Positions 1 to 9,300 of a DNA stretch of 24,652 nt are shown here, one piece after another; position 1 is the first letter of the stretch; each line of letters starts with the position of its first letter. The position numbers and the translations under genes are program-made. The notes beneath the pieces are model-generated. The model searched no databases and was not told the origin of the DNA. It saw only the letters and a list, made by a program, of their open reading frames with translations. Origin of the DNA: an uncultured Acetatifactor sp. GTDB lineage: Bacteria; Bacillota; Clostridia; Lachnospirales; Lachnospiraceae. The stretch lies in NCBI GenBank assembly GCA_910577035.1, contig CAJTKW010000060.1:1-24652 (forward strand), in the 5' to 3' direction.

Positions 1-97
1 CCAGCGCTTTGCGCTGCATTATACCCGGCCATGGCTTGAAAAGTAAATGCCTCTTCGAGGCGCTTCCTTTTCTGCGCGCATGGTATACTGATTCTGC
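1..97. repeat. Tandem repeat copy 1 (131-bp period, hairpin-rich)
   Basis: This segment is identical over all 97 bp to 132-228, giving a period of 131 bp. It starts at the window edge, so more copies may lie upstream. It holds perfect short hairpins: CAGCGC-TTT-GCGCTG at 2-16 and GCCTC-TTC-GAGGC at 49-61, plus the palindrome GCCATGGC at 28-35. An extended -10 box TGGTATACT lies at 81-89. Identity of the copies points to recent duplication. No coding function is apparent. Confidence 0.9.
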
Positions 98-131
98 TGA
101 TGCAGAATGCAAGCCAGCTAAAGCTGTCTTG
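98..131. repeat. Remainder of repeat unit 1, two further hairpins
   Basis: This part completes the 131-bp unit and is missing from the second copy. ATTCTGC (91-97) pairs with GCAGAAT (102-108) around a 4-nt loop. CAAG-c-CAGCT (110-119) pairs with AGCTG-t-CTTG (122-131). With the two hairpins in the first 61 bp, one unit is almost a string of stem-loops, as expected for a structured mobile or RNA-encoding repeat; that reading is inference. Confidence 0.6.
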
Positions 132-228
132 CCAGCGCTTTGCGCTGCATTATACCCGGCCATGGCTTGAAAAGTAAATGCCTCTTCGAGGCGCTTCCTT
201 TTCTGCGCGCATGGTATACTGATTCTGC
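132..228. repeat. Tandem repeat copy 2, adjacent to GNAT gene
   Basis: Exact copy of 1-97. It stops after the left arm of the ATTCTGC hairpin, so the right arm and the last hairpin of the unit are missing before the downstream gene. Its extended -10 box at 212-220 lies about 43 nt upstream of the acetyltransferase start codon and may have become that gene's promoter. Confidence 0.9.
212..220 (+). promoter_or_regulatory. Extended -10 promoter element inside repeat copy 2
   Basis: TG-G-TATACT fits an extended -10 hexamer (5/6 match to TATAAT). No good -35 is visible 17 bp upstream, which extended -10 promoters tolerate. It is correctly placed to transcribe the acetyltransferase gene that starts at 263. 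The same element occurs at 81-89 in copy 1. Confidence 0.4.
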
Positions 229-262
229 CGCCTTTCGGAGTAGTAATGATGGGGGAAGGGAT

Positions 263-691
263 ATGGACGAAAGTGTATGTGAAGAAGTACGGCTTGAGGA
301 CAATATTTTACAGGCCGAGGATTTTGTCCGGCTGCGGATCGAAACGGGATTTGCGGAGATCCCGGTGGAACACGCCAGGAAGGCTTTGCAAAACGGGCTG
401 GTCAATGTTTCCGCGCTATATCGCGGTGAGCTTGTGGGGATGGGACGACTTGTGGGCGATGGCGCCATGTACTGGTATCTCCAGGAAATAATTGTTGTGC
501 CTCAGTTCCAGGGGAAGGGTATCGGGAGAATGATTGTGAACCATCTGGTTGAGTATGCAAGGGTAAATTCTGCCTCCGGGAAATTTACAACAATCGGGGG
601 AGTTTCCGCTAAAGGCAAGGAACCTTTTTATGAAAAGATGGGCTTTGAGATTATTTCAAATGGAATCCTGAAAATGATAGAGATTTGTTAA
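263..691 (+). CDS. GNAT-family N-acetyltransferase
   Basis: This 142-residue protein has the GNAT fold pattern. The acetyl-CoA pyrophosphate loop follows strand 4 as Q-F-Q-G-K-G-I-G (residues 81-88, the Q/R-x-x-G-x-G/A motif), and the family's C-terminal F-Y-x-K-x-G-F (122-128) is present. It should transfer an acetyl group from acetyl-CoA to an amine of unknown identity in the cytoplasm. The ATG at 263 is chosen because a G-rich Shine-Dalgarno (GGGGGAAGGG, 251-260) sits just before it. The frame stays open upstream to 140, but that part reads through the hairpin repeat. The next gene is also a GNAT but is not a close duplicate, so the pair need not share a substrate. Confidence 0.88.
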   Translation: MDESVCEEVRLEDNILQAEDFVRLRIETGFAEIPVEHARKALQNGLVNVSALYRGELVGMGRLVGDGAMYWYLQEIIVVPQFQGKGIGRMIVNHLVEYARVNSASGKFTTIGGVSAKGKEPFYEKMGFEIISNGILKMIEIC

Positions 692-732
692 GAACAATTT
701 GCTTTCCATGTAAGTCTTAATACCGAAAAAAG

Positions 733-760
733 GGACAAAGAATGAAGGAATGTCTTGTCC
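733..760 (+). terminator. Possible weak terminator hairpin
   Basis: GGACAA-a-G (733-740) can pair with CTTGTCC (754-760) with one bulged A, followed by a short TTTCT. The U-tract is poor, so termination is uncertain. It lies between the two GNAT genes. Confidence 0.3.
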
Positions 761-854
761 TTTCTGAAATGTTGGAAGAGTTGAACGCATGACGGAATTG
801 ATAGCAAAGTCAGAATGCGGCTGTGGTCATGAAAGGGCAGAAGGAGTGAACAAC

Positions 855-1289
855 ATGAAGATTGTATCCTTGGATGTTACAGATGAAAGGATTTTGAAGC
901 TTTTTTCCGAGCATGATGATTATATGATTAACTTTCTGGGAGAAGACCAGATATATTATACACGATATAGCGAGAATGAAATGATGGAAAAGGTGTGGGT
1001 GGTATTTTCGGACGACCTTCCCGCAGGCTGTATTGCATACCGGAAAAAGGCAGAGGGGACGGGTGAGGTAAAGCGCCTGTTTATAAAAGAAGAGTATCGG
1101 GGCAAAGGAATCTCAAAGGAGCTGCTGAATACATTGGAATGCCATGCCAGGGAGCAGGGATGTCACACACTGTTTCTGGATACCAGGATAACCCTGGAGC
1201 CGGCGGTTTCCCTGTACCGTTCCTTTGGATTTGAAATCGTTTTTCAACAGGGCCTTTATATTCAGATGGAGAAGAAGCTCCAGGCATAA
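855..1289 (+). CDS. GNAT-family N-acetyltransferase
   Basis: A 144-residue GNAT protein. The acetyl-CoA loop is Y-R-G-K-G-I-S (residues 81-87) after the strand V-K-R-L-F-I, and the C-terminal Y-R-S-F-G-F (121-126) matches the family's conserved turn. The acceptor substrate cannot be deduced. The ATG at 855 is preferred over an upstream in-frame ATG at 789 because AAGGAG (840-845) is well placed before it, and the extra 22 residues resemble no GNAT N-terminus. The gene is followed after 60 bp by the AlkD-like gene on the same strand, so the two may be co-transcribed. Confidence 0.88.
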   Translation: MKIVSLDVTDERILKLFSEHDDYMINFLGEDQIYYTRYSENEMMEKVWVVFSDDLPAGCIAYRKKAEGTGEVKRLFIKEEYRGKGISKELLNTLECHAREQGCHTLFLDTRITLEPAVSLYRSFGFEIVFQQGLYIQMEKKLQA

Positions 1290-1349
1290 AACTGTAAACA
1301 TAAAAAAGCGAACAGCAGGTGTCAATCATTTTGAAGAAAGAAGGATGGG

Positions 1350-2024
1350 ATGGACAGAATTGTTTCAGAAGCAGCGAAGGAGGTCAGGGTATTATCGGAA
1401 AACGTTGCGGAGGGGAAGCATATCGTTACCGGTGATATAAGAAGGCTGGCGGCACGGCTGTATAAAAAGATAGAAGATAAAACAATTGAGAATGTACTGG
1501 GCTTGTGCGAAGAATTGCTGGAAGAGCATAGCTGGGCCTTTGGCGTCATTGCCTTTGATTGGGCGTACAGGGTACGGGACCAGTATTCCGAAACCACATA
1601 TGACACCTTTTACGCGTGGTTGAAAAAGTATGTCCGGGGCTGGGGGGATTGTGATGATTTTTGCACACATGCCTTTGGCGAATGGCTGAGAAGATACAAA
1701 TCCGCTTTTCAGCAGGTAAGAGAGTGGACGAGGGATAAAGACTTTTGGGTTCGTCGTGCATCGGCAGTTATATTAATTCCCGCTGTCCTGCATAAGGATT
1801 ATGAAGGAATAGACCCTTTGATTATATCTGATGCGCTTATGACGGATGAACATGACCTGGTGCAGAAGGGATATGGCTGGATGCTAAAATGTTTATCCCA
1901 GGTGGATCGGGAAACGGTGAAAAATTACCTGATTCTGCACCATGGGGAGATGCCCAGAACCGCTTACCGGTATGCGCTGGAAAAGTTTGACCGGGAAACA
2001 AGAAAAGAACTGATGAGTTTATAA
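1350..2024 (+). CDS. AlkD-like DNA alkylation repair protein (HEAT-like repeats)
   Basis: A 224-residue, almost wholly helical protein of the AlkC/AlkD DNA glycosylase family. These enzymes excise N3- and N7-alkylated purines using a HEAT-repeat solenoid, without base flipping into a pocket. The residues known in Bacillus AlkD (Trp109, Asp113, Arg148, Trp187) have counterparts at consistent offsets: Trp98, Asp102, Arg136 and Trp177. The length is typical of the family, so an active glycosylase is likely. An AGAAGGA ribosome binding site precedes the ATG. It lies just upstream of the defense operon but is separated by that operon's own promoter, so co-function is not implied. Confidence 0.88.
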   Translation: MDRIVSEAAKEVRVLSENVAEGKHIVTGDIRRLAARLYKKIEDKTIENVLGLCEELLEEHSWAFGVIAFDWAYRVRDQYSETTYDTFYAWLKKYVRGWGDCDDFCTHAFGEWLRRYKSAFQQVREWTRDKDFWVRRASAVILIPAVLHKDYEGIDPLIISDALMTDEHDLVQKGYGWMLKCLSQVDRETVKNYLILHHGEMPRTAYRYALEKFDRETRKELMSL

Positions 2025-2041
2025 AAAAGTATTTTCTACGA

Positions 2042-2070
2042 TAGACTTGTCTGGTAGCGTGTGATAAAAT
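2042..2070 (+). promoter_or_regulatory. Promoter of the GHKL ATPase / Wadjet operon
   Basis: A -35 TAGACT (2042-2047, 4/6 match) is followed after 17 bp by an extended -10, TG-A-TAAAAT (2062-2070). The predicted start near 2077 gives a leader of about 49 nt before the first gene. No comparable promoter was found before jetA, which supports a five-gene transcript. Confidence 0.5.
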
Positions 2071-2125
2071 AATTGCATTATGGATAAATTTGGAATCTTA
2101 TGAATATACTATAGGAGGACTTTTC

Positions 2126-3649
2126 ATGGAGACAAGTATGGCGATTAACAACAGACCTCATGCGGACGAGCTTTGGGCGGGAATTGGTGGGCATTTTGAC
2201 TCTTTGTGCCAGATAGTAAATGAGTTCATAGATAATAGTATTTCAAATTTTTCTGGAAATAATACGATGACAAGAAATATCATCATCAGCTTGGTTGAGA
2301 CTGCGCAAAACGGGGATGTTACGATTACAATTGAGGATTCTGGAACCGGTATCCGGAAATTGAATGAGGCATTTACCTTAGGTTCCTGCGCTGCGTCAGA
2401 ATCTCCCCTTAATGAGCATGGATTTGGGCTAAAGCATGCCTTGGCATCTGCTAATCCTAAGAATGATTCCTGGGTAATATACACAAGGACGCAGGAAGAC
2501 ATGGATGCCGAACAGTATAAAAAGATAGAAGCACCCTATAAAATTGAGGATTTTTCTGCGAAGATCTGTAAAAATGAAAAATGGCCGGGAAAATTGAATG
2601 GAACGGGAACCATCATCCGCTTTGTCTGTAAAAGAGAAATGTATAAAACCATTGCCAGGGGAATGAGAGGTGGCATAACTAATTTTCGAAGTATAGCGGA
2701 TGTTTTGTGCGAGGATATTGGATTTGTTTACTCCGGTGTTATTGAAGAAAATAAGGCCGGTATCACTTTGGATATAGTCGATGCAAACGGTGATCACATA
2801 AACCGTTCTGTAGGAGCAGTAAAGCCGGATTGGGAGGATTATATTAAGCCGGGCTCCGGAAGTCAGGAAGTGGATCTGGGAAATGGTAAGGTCATTATTG
2901 AATATCAATTCGGAAAGATTAACAAAAAGCAGGATAGAAAAGAGTTTGACAATACGACGGCGAGAAAATATTATCAAAAGAGTATGTCTACATCGGGAGT
3001 GGAGATCAGGATCAACGGAAGAGTCTTATGCTATAACCTGTTTAAAGAAATCTGGGGAGGTGAAAAGCATAATTCCTTTAACTATTTGCTGGTCACCGTA
3101 AACCTTAAATCTAAAGATAAAGAAGCATTACCTAAGACAAGAACATCAAAGAATGGTTTAAGGGAAGGGGACGAAAAGCTGGATAATTTGTACCAATGGA
3201 TTAGAAGTAACCTGAACGAACCTCAGAAGGACGTAACCTTGTCAGATCATGAAACCGACTTGTTCGAAGAGCTGTGCAAAAGAATGAATCAATATGATCC
3301 GGATCCTGGTAAGATTATTAAAACGGAGATGGAGGTATTTATAAGCACAGGAAATCCAAAGGACAGAGTGAGGCTTGACTTATATTGTAAAAACTCATAT
3401 GGCATTACTATATACGAGGGTAAGAAGGACATTACCACCAGTAAAGATGTATACCAGCTGCGCATGTATTGGGATGGGCTTGTTTACGACGGAATTAAGC
3501 CCGGAAAGGGAATTTTGCTTGCGGCATCGCATCCTAATTCTGTAAAGGAATTAATTTCTATCGTGAATACTATGTGTGACACCAATGGCAATAACTATAA
3601 TTTTGAAGCGAAAACTTGGGAAGATGTTGGCATCGTAATACAAAAATAG
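2126..3649 (+). CDS. GHKL (Hsp90/MORC-like) ATPase with C-terminal PD-(D/E)XK-like nuclease domain
   Basis: A 507-residue two-part protein. The N-terminus is a GHKL ATPase: N-box Glu33-x-x-Asp36-Asn37 (E-F-I-D-N), G1 box Asp71-S-Gly73-T-Gly75, and G2 box H-G-F-G-L-K-H (98-104). A transducer-like region follows. The last ~110 residues carry Asp418...Glu431-x-Lys433 then Gln444-x3-Tyr448, the layout of a PD-(D/E)XK nuclease core with a trailing Q-x3-Y helix. Related prokaryotic MORC/MutL-like ATPases occur in defense and restriction settings. The start at 2126 follows AGGAGG (2113-2118) and drops 12 non-conserved residues of the longer frame. It ends 48 nt before jetA on the same strand. Inference: a DNA-acting ATP-dependent clamp-nuclease, possibly an accessory of Wadjet. 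Base composition is more AT-rich than the jet genes, suggesting separate origin. Confidence 0.75.
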   Translation: METSMAINNRPHADELWAGIGGHFDSLCQIVNEFIDNSISNFSGNNTMTRNIIISLVETAQNGDVTITIEDSGTGIRKLNEAFTLGSCAASESPLNEHGFGLKHALASANPKNDSWVIYTRTQEDMDAEQYKKIEAPYKIEDFSAKICKNEKWPGKLNGTGTIIRFVCKREMYKTIARGMRGGITNFRSIADVLCEDIGFVYSGVIEENKAGITLDIVDANGDHINRSVGAVKPDWEDYIKPGSGSQEVDLGNGKVIIEYQFGKINKKQDRKEFDNTTARKYYQKSMSTSGVEIRINGRVLCYNLFKEIWGGEKHNSFNYLLVTVNLKSKDKEALPKTRTSKNGLREGDEKLDNLYQWIRSNLNEPQKDVTLSDHETDLFEELCKRMNQYDPDPGKIIKTEMEVFISTGNPKDRVRLDLYCKNSYGITIYEGKKDITTSKDVYQLRMYWDGLVYDGIKPGKGILLAASHPNSVKELISIVNTMCDTNGNNYNFEAKTWEDVGIVIQK

Positions 3650-3697
3650 TGTGCTATTATACTGATGAGACTAATAGCGGAGAGGAAAATACATCAA

Positions 3698-5173
3698 ATG
3701 GAGCATTTTGGGCCCATTCATGAAACCTCCTATTTGTCGGCTCCCGACGCGGCAATTTATCGTAAAATCATGCGTTTATTTTACCGGGAATACGAGAAGA
3801 TGCACTTCCAGCTGTATAAAGAAGAAATCTTTGAAATGTTACGCCGGGACGGAGAATTTGAAGAATATTCCCCGGAAAAGCTGGAAGCGGATCTGGAGGC
3901 ACTGGTTAAATGGAAAAACCTTACTCCGATCCAGGATCCGGGACGGGTTTACACCATAGCGGATTATAAAAACAAACAGTATCGCTATACCATGTCTGAG
4001 TATGCCGTGGAAATTGAGCGTCTGACGGTGAGACTGGAAAATGTCTTTCTCGAATCGGGAAATCTGTCCACGAATTTTTTTGTGCGTCTGGAAAAAAGCC
4101 TTGAGGATGCAGAGGCGATGGAGCACGCAGGCCTGAAAGAGGTGAACGAGTGGTGGAGTCTGCTGCAGGAAGACTTCAAACGATTAAATCACAACTATCA
4201 GGACTACCTTCGGGATTTTTATTCGGGTAAAACCAATCATTTGATGAAATCAGTGGAATTCGTCATTCACAAGGACAAGTTTATCAAATATCTGAACGAG
4301 TTTGTGCAGGAGCTGCAGCATCATTCCAGACGGCTGGAGCAGATCCTGCTGAAAAGCCTGCCTCTGATGGAAGGGGTGATTCTGGAAAAGGTGGTACAGA
4401 GCGAGCTGGATATTCCCCATGCGCTCCTGGAAATACACGGAAATATAGAACCCAGCATACGTGAAAATGTTACGGGGAAATGGAATTCTCTGAAAAACTG
4501 GTTTCTTGATTCGCCGGCACATGAGTGTGAATGTAAGAAGGTTCTGAAGATTACCAATGATGTGATCCGCAGCATTATTCAAAATGCCGCGCTGATCGTT
4601 CAGATTCAGAACTGGGGAATCAGCAGAAAGGATGACTATCGCAAATTTTTGGAATTATTTTTAAAATGTGAGGATCTGGAGGAAGCCCACAGGCTGTCGG
4701 CCCATGTTTTCGGCGTGCAGAAAATACAGCATTTCAAGACCAATGCGCCCCGGGAAGAGGATGGGATCAACAACAGCGTATATGACGAGCCGGCGGAATT
4801 CTTATTAAAGCCTCATGCAAGGACGTACCGGGAGAAAAAGGACCGCAGGGGCTTTACAGACAAGTCTCTGGAAAAGAGACTGCAGCGGGAAAGCTATCTG
4901 AGGCGGGCGGAGCGGCAGAAGGAAATTGTCATGCGCTACATAAGGGATGGGAAAGTGTTATTTGCCGAAATTCATGAGGTAATTTCCGAGGATACAAGAA
5001 ATACGTTTCTGCAGTGGATTGCCCAGGCAAATATGAGTTCACAGAAGCTGGGGAGAACCGAGTACGGACAGGAGTTTCGGCTGGTGAGAAATGAGGGTAG
5101 CTGTGTCCTGCAGTGTGAGGACGGGGCATTGACCATGCCGGCATATGTGTTGGAGTTTAAAGGGTATGAATGA
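3698..5173 (+). CDS. jetA: Wadjet component JetA-like (TIGR02677 / DUF2397)
   Basis: A 491-residue protein recognised as TIGR02677/DUF2397 by the N-terminal pattern S-A-P-D-A-A-I-Y-R-K-I-M-R followed by winged-helix-like segments, a long helical middle, and the C-terminal R-T-Y-R-E-K-K-D-R-R motif. In Wadjet systems this subunit is the kleisin-like bridge (MukF/MksF role) binding the SMC heads and JetB. The ATG at 3698 is preferred: GGAGAGG at 3679-3685 precedes it, and the family starts close to this point. An in-frame ATG at 3665 would add 11 residues without a good ribosome binding site. The stop overlaps the jetB start (ATGAATGA), a classic translational coupling arrangement. Family assignment is good; the Wadjet subtype number is less certain. 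Confidence 0.85.
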   Translation: MEHFGPIHETSYLSAPDAAIYRKIMRLFYREYEKMHFQLYKEEIFEMLRRDGEFEEYSPEKLEADLEALVKWKNLTPIQDPGRVYTIADYKNKQYRYTMSEYAVEIERLTVRLENVFLESGNLSTNFFVRLEKSLEDAEAMEHAGLKEVNEWWSLLQEDFKRLNHNYQDYLRDFYSGKTNHLMKSVEFVIHKDKFIKYLNEFVQELQHHSRRLEQILLKSLPLMEGVILEKVVQSELDIPHALLEIHGNIEPSIRENVTGKWNSLKNWFLDSPAHECECKKVLKITNDVIRSIIQNAALIVQIQNWGISRKDDYRKFLELFLKCEDLEEAHRLSAHVFGVQKIQHFKTNAPREEDGINNSVYDEPAEFLLKPHARTYREKKDRRGFTDKSLEKRLQRESYLRRAERQKEIVMRYIRDGKVLFAEIHEVISEDTRNTFLQWIAQANMSSQKLGRTEYGQEFRLVRNEGSCVLQCEDGALTMPAYVLEFKGYE

Positions 5174-6305
5174 AATCAGGACATTGCTGGAAAATTTCTG
5201 GATCTGCAGAGACAGCGATAAAGAGACCTATTATAAAGTAAAAAGAGACATACCGAATTTTCAAAGATTTGTCCGGGAGCTGCTGGGTTGGAAGCTGATT
5301 CACACGGAGAATCTGCTGAAGCTGGAAAAGCGGCCTGCCCATGCGGAAAGCTTTATGGGGATCCAGGAGTTTACGGACATCAGGGATTACTGTATTCTGT
5401 GCGTGATACTGATGTATCTGGAGGATAAGGAAGAGCAGGAGCAGTTCCTGCTGTCGGAGCTGATCGATTATGTGGAGACCCGGCTGAAGGCCCATATGGA
5501 GATTGACTGGACGTCCTTTACCCAGCGGAAATCTCTGGTGCGGGTACTGCTGTATATGGAGCGGCTGCAAATGCTGCGTGTCTACGAGGGAAGCAGTGAG
5601 TCCTTCGGCGCCGAGACCGGGCAGGAGGTACTGTATGAAAATACGGGCTATTCCAAATATTTTGCCACCAGCTTCCCGGCGGATATATCAGCCTATGAAT
5701 CCTGGGAGGATTTTGAAAAGGCGGATTTTCAGGAGTTGAAGGGAGACAGGGGCGTTATGCGCATTAACCGGGTGTACAGGCAGCTTACGGTATGCCCGGC
5801 GCTTTACTGGGACGGAAACGAGGATGCGGATGCTCTTTATTTAAAGAATCAAAGGCAGTGGGTAGCCAGATACCTGCAGGAAAATCCGGGAGGAAATCTG
5901 GACATATACAGGAATGCGGCGTTTTTAACCCTGGACGAGGATGACTGTTACGGAAGCGTGCATCCCAGGGACGCCATGCTTCCGGAGGCGGTGCTATTGG
6001 TATGTGAGCGTATTCAGAGGCAGCTGGCAGAAGGAACGCTGGAAAAGAAGGAGAATGAGTGTATCTGCATGTCAAGGGAAGCCTTTGCCGGGATCGTACG
6101 GGAATGCAGGACAGAGTGGAATGCAGGGTGGAGCAAGGAATTTCGGGAAATGGAAGAGGGCAGGCTGGTGGAAACGGTTCTGGGTTATATGAAGAACTGG
6201 CTGATGATACGCTGTGAGGGAAATGAGGTCACGGTACTGCCGGCGGCAGGAAGGCTTACGGGATATTATCCTCAGGATTTTAATGGAGAGGTGCAAAAGG
6301 AATGA
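5166..6305 (+). CDS. jetB: Wadjet component JetB-like (TIGR02678 / DUF2398)
   Basis: A 379-residue protein of the TIGR02678/DUF2398 family, with winged-helix-type segments and the family's conserved patterns around R-L-Q-M-L-R-V-Y and the late Y-M-K-N-W-L-M. It should be the MukE/MksE-like partner that binds JetA and helps control the SMC heads. The ATG at 5166 overlaps the end of jetA by 8 nt and has GGAG at 5152-5155; a longer frame starting at 5145 has no such support. Gene order and overlap place it in the jetABCD unit. No truncation or frameshift was seen. Confidence 0.85.
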   Translation: MNEIRTLLENFWICRDSDKETYYKVKRDIPNFQRFVRELLGWKLIHTENLLKLEKRPAHAESFMGIQEFTDIRDYCILCVILMYLEDKEEQEQFLLSELIDYVETRLKAHMEIDWTSFTQRKSLVRVLLYMERLQMLRVYEGSSESFGAETGQEVLYENTGYSKYFATSFPADISAYESWEDFEKADFQELKGDRGVMRINRVYRQLTVCPALYWDGNEDADALYLKNQRQWVARYLQENPGGNLDIYRNAAFLTLDEDDCYGSVHPRDAMLPEAVLLVCERIQRQLAEGTLEKKENECICMSREAFAGIVRECRTEWNAGWSKEFREMEEGRLVETVLGYMKNWLMIRCEGNEVTVLPAAGRLTGYYPQDFNGEVQKE

Positions 6306-6392
6306 GGATTTGCGCTATGTGTGACCTTTGCGCTTTGGTTTTTGACTGTTTGTGCTATCGTTGAGGGTATGTCTGGAATCATGGAGGTTAAA

Positions 6393-9300
6393 ATGAATGA
6401 TCGGTGGAAAATGAATCGGATCGGCTTTGTGAATTTCTGGCTGTATGACGAGGAAGACTTTGAATTCATAGACGGGAAGCTGCTTCTGCGGGGCCAGAAC
6501 GGTTCCGGGAAATCCATTACCACTCAGAGCTTTATCCCTTTTGTGCTGGACGGCGACCGCACGCCAAGCCGCCTGGATCCCTTTGGTTCCAGCGACCGGA
6601 GAATGGAGTACTATTTTCTGGGGGAGGAGGGAAAAGAGGAAGCCACCGGTTATCTGTTTCTGGAATTTAAAAAGGAGAAGTCCGGGGAGTATCGTACCAT
6701 TGGGATCGGACAGCGGGCCAAGCGGGGCAAGCCCATGGATTTCTGGGGCTTCATTATTTTGGACGGCAGGCGGATCGGGTACGACCTGTGGCTGTACAGG
6801 GAAGTGGGATCGTCGAAGATCCCTCTGGATAAGCGGGAGCTGCGGGCCAGGCTGGGGGAAGAAAATTATTTTACCGACAGTCAGAGCGATTATAAGAAGC
6901 AGGTCAATCAGCATATTTTCGGCTTTCGGAAGGCGGAGCAGTATGAGCAGTATATCAGGCTGCTTGTGAAGGTCCGTGCGCCGAAGCTGTCCAAGGAGTT
7001 TAAGCCTACAAAGGTATATGAGATTCTGAATGATTCCCAGCAGACTCTGACGGACGAGGATCTGCGCACCATGGTGGATGCCATGGAGAAGATGGATGAA
7101 ATTCAGGAAAGCCTGGAACTGCTGAACCGGGCTTTTTCGGATGTTAAGATTCTGCGAAACGAATACACCAGATACAATCAGTATATGCTTGCGAAGAAGG
7201 CCCAGGGCTATCTGGCCAAACAGCAGGAGGTGGAGAGCGCACAGAAGCAGTTGGACACTCAGGCCAGGAGGAAGCAGGAGATCGCAGCGGAGCAGGAGGA
7301 TAAGTCCCTGCGCCTGGAAGAGCTGGAGGAGAAAAGGCGGCTGGCGGAAACAGAACGGGACGGTCTTCTGGACACGGATCTGGAAGAGATGGACCGGAAG
7401 CTGGAAAAGGCGAAAACGGAGAAAGCAGAAGCCGAAGAACAGGAAAAGAAATGGGAGAATAAGGTTCAGGAATGCAAGGATCGAATCCGGACGGCAGAGC
7501 AGCAGTTAAAAGAGCTTCGGGATCGCCTGGAATCAGGAAAGCAGAGACTGAAAGAAGAAAAAGCGGAGCTGGAAGAGCAGCAGGAAATCCTGCAATGGGA
7601 GGAGCATGAAAAGGCCCTGCGGGTGATGGGAACCGAAGCGTATGAGCAGACGGAAGAAGTCGCGCAGGCTCTTGAAACGCTGAAGCGGCAGCTGGAGGAA
7701 TGCACAAGGGCGATCCGGCAATACGAAGAGCTCTCAGGGCAGTATGACAAGCTTGCGCAGGAGCTGGAGGGACTGAAGGGGCAGAAGCTCAAGGGTGAGC
7801 AGGACCTGGAGGCTGCCGGCGAGCAGGTAGTGGTTTCCATGGATCAGTGGATTACGGATGTTTATACCATAAATGGTGATTCCGCAGAGTGGCATCCGGC
7901 GGAAGAGCTGTTAGAGGAACTGGAGGAGAAGATAAGGCAATACCGGTCCGTGGAGGATGCAGGCCCTATACAGGAATTGCTGCGTACAGATTATGAAAGA
8001 CAGCGTCAGGAGGTGATGAATGTAAAGGGAGGCGCAGAACAGGCGCTGAAGGCACTGCGGGAAGGGCTGAAGCAGGTGGAGGAGGAGCTTGCGCAGGTGC
8101 AGAGCCAGGAAGAACTGGAGCCTGAGCGGAATCAGGAAGCGGCAGCTTCCAGGCTGGCCCTGGAGGAAGCCGGTATTGCGGCGGTTCCGTTTTACAAGGC
8201 GGTGGAATTTTCCCGGGAGCTGGACGGGCCGTCCTGTGCACGGCTGGAGGCCCAGCTGCAGCAGGCGGGAATTCTGGATGCCCTGGTGGTATCGGCAGAG
8301 GATATTCCCCGGATCCGGGAAAGGTGTCCGGCCTTCCTGGATACGGTGGTATCCGTGAGGGAAAGGGGAACCTCGGATTTTTCCGGTCTGACTGCCAGTG
8401 AAGACCTGGAACCCGGGCTGAAGGAAGCGGTTGCCGGGATTTTGAGCAATATTTATGAGAAAGAGGGAAGGGAACAGGGTATATATCTGGGGAAAGACGG
8501 ATGTTTTCGCCAGGGCGCCCTGGCCGGTAAGGCAGACAAAGCGGGAGAAGCGGAATTTGTGGGCCGGCTGGCAAGAAAGAGACGAAAAGAACAGAAAATT
8601 CTCAAGCTCCAGGAAAAGATCGGCGAGTTGACGGAAGAAATATCCGTCATGGAAAACGAAGCAGCACAGGCGGGCCTCCGGCTGGAAAAGCTGCAGCAGG
8701 AATATCAGGGGCTGCCGGGATTTTCTGCCATCAATGCCGCCCTGGGCAGGGAAAGGGAAATCGCACTGAAGCTGCAGATAATCAGCGGGGAGTGGGAGAA
8801 GAAGGAAAAGCAGGAAAAGGAGCTGGCACAGAGGAAAAATCAACAGTACCAGGCAGTGCTGCAGTTGTGCAGGCCCTTTCCTTACGGAAGGACAGAGGCC
8901 GCTTACGACGAGGCCCGGGATGCGCTGGAGGAGTATCGGCGGATCTGGCAGGGAGTCAGGGCGGAGCTGGGGCAGATTGGGACGACACGCCTGAATTGTG
9001 TGGACAGGGAGGATCAGATTGCCCGGGGGGAACAGGATCTGGATGATGCTTTTGCAGAGAAGCGCCGCTATGGCACCAGGATCAAGGAGTGTGATATTCA
9101 GATCCGGCAGTATGAGGAATACCTGAACCGCCCGGACATCGTGGAGAAGGCAAACAGGCTGAAGCAGATTAAGGCAGAGCTGGAAAGTATGTCTGAAGAA
9201 GGAGCAAAACTGCGGGAGGATCTGGTGCGTCTGGATGAGAGGTGGCAGGGGCTGCTGGAAGACGAGCCGAAGCAAAAGCAGCGGCTGCAGCAGGTTATCG

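Noticed and set aside
1..228. CRISPR array
   Set aside because: The repeated unit is 97-131 bp with only two visible copies and no short repeats or unique spacers of CRISPR size; no cas genes nearby.
140..262. N-terminal extension of the first acetyltransferase
   Set aside because: The frame is open but runs through the hairpin repeat, and a good ribosome binding site precedes the ATG at 263.
2105..2110. TATACT as the -10 box of the GHKL gene
   Set aside because: It abuts the Shine-Dalgarno, leaving no room for a leader, and has no -35 at the right distance; the promoter at 2042-2070 fits better.
6321..6392. Hydrophobic N-terminal extension of JetC
   Set aside because: The family begins near M-N-D-R-W-K-M-N, and GGAGG is correctly placed before the ATG at 6393; the extension has no ribosome binding site.
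7911..9275. 454-codon reverse open frame opposite jetC
   Set aside because: It is rich in Leu/Pro/His/Gln as expected of the complement of a Glu/Lys/Gln-rich coiled coil, has no recognisable domain and lies within an intact gene.
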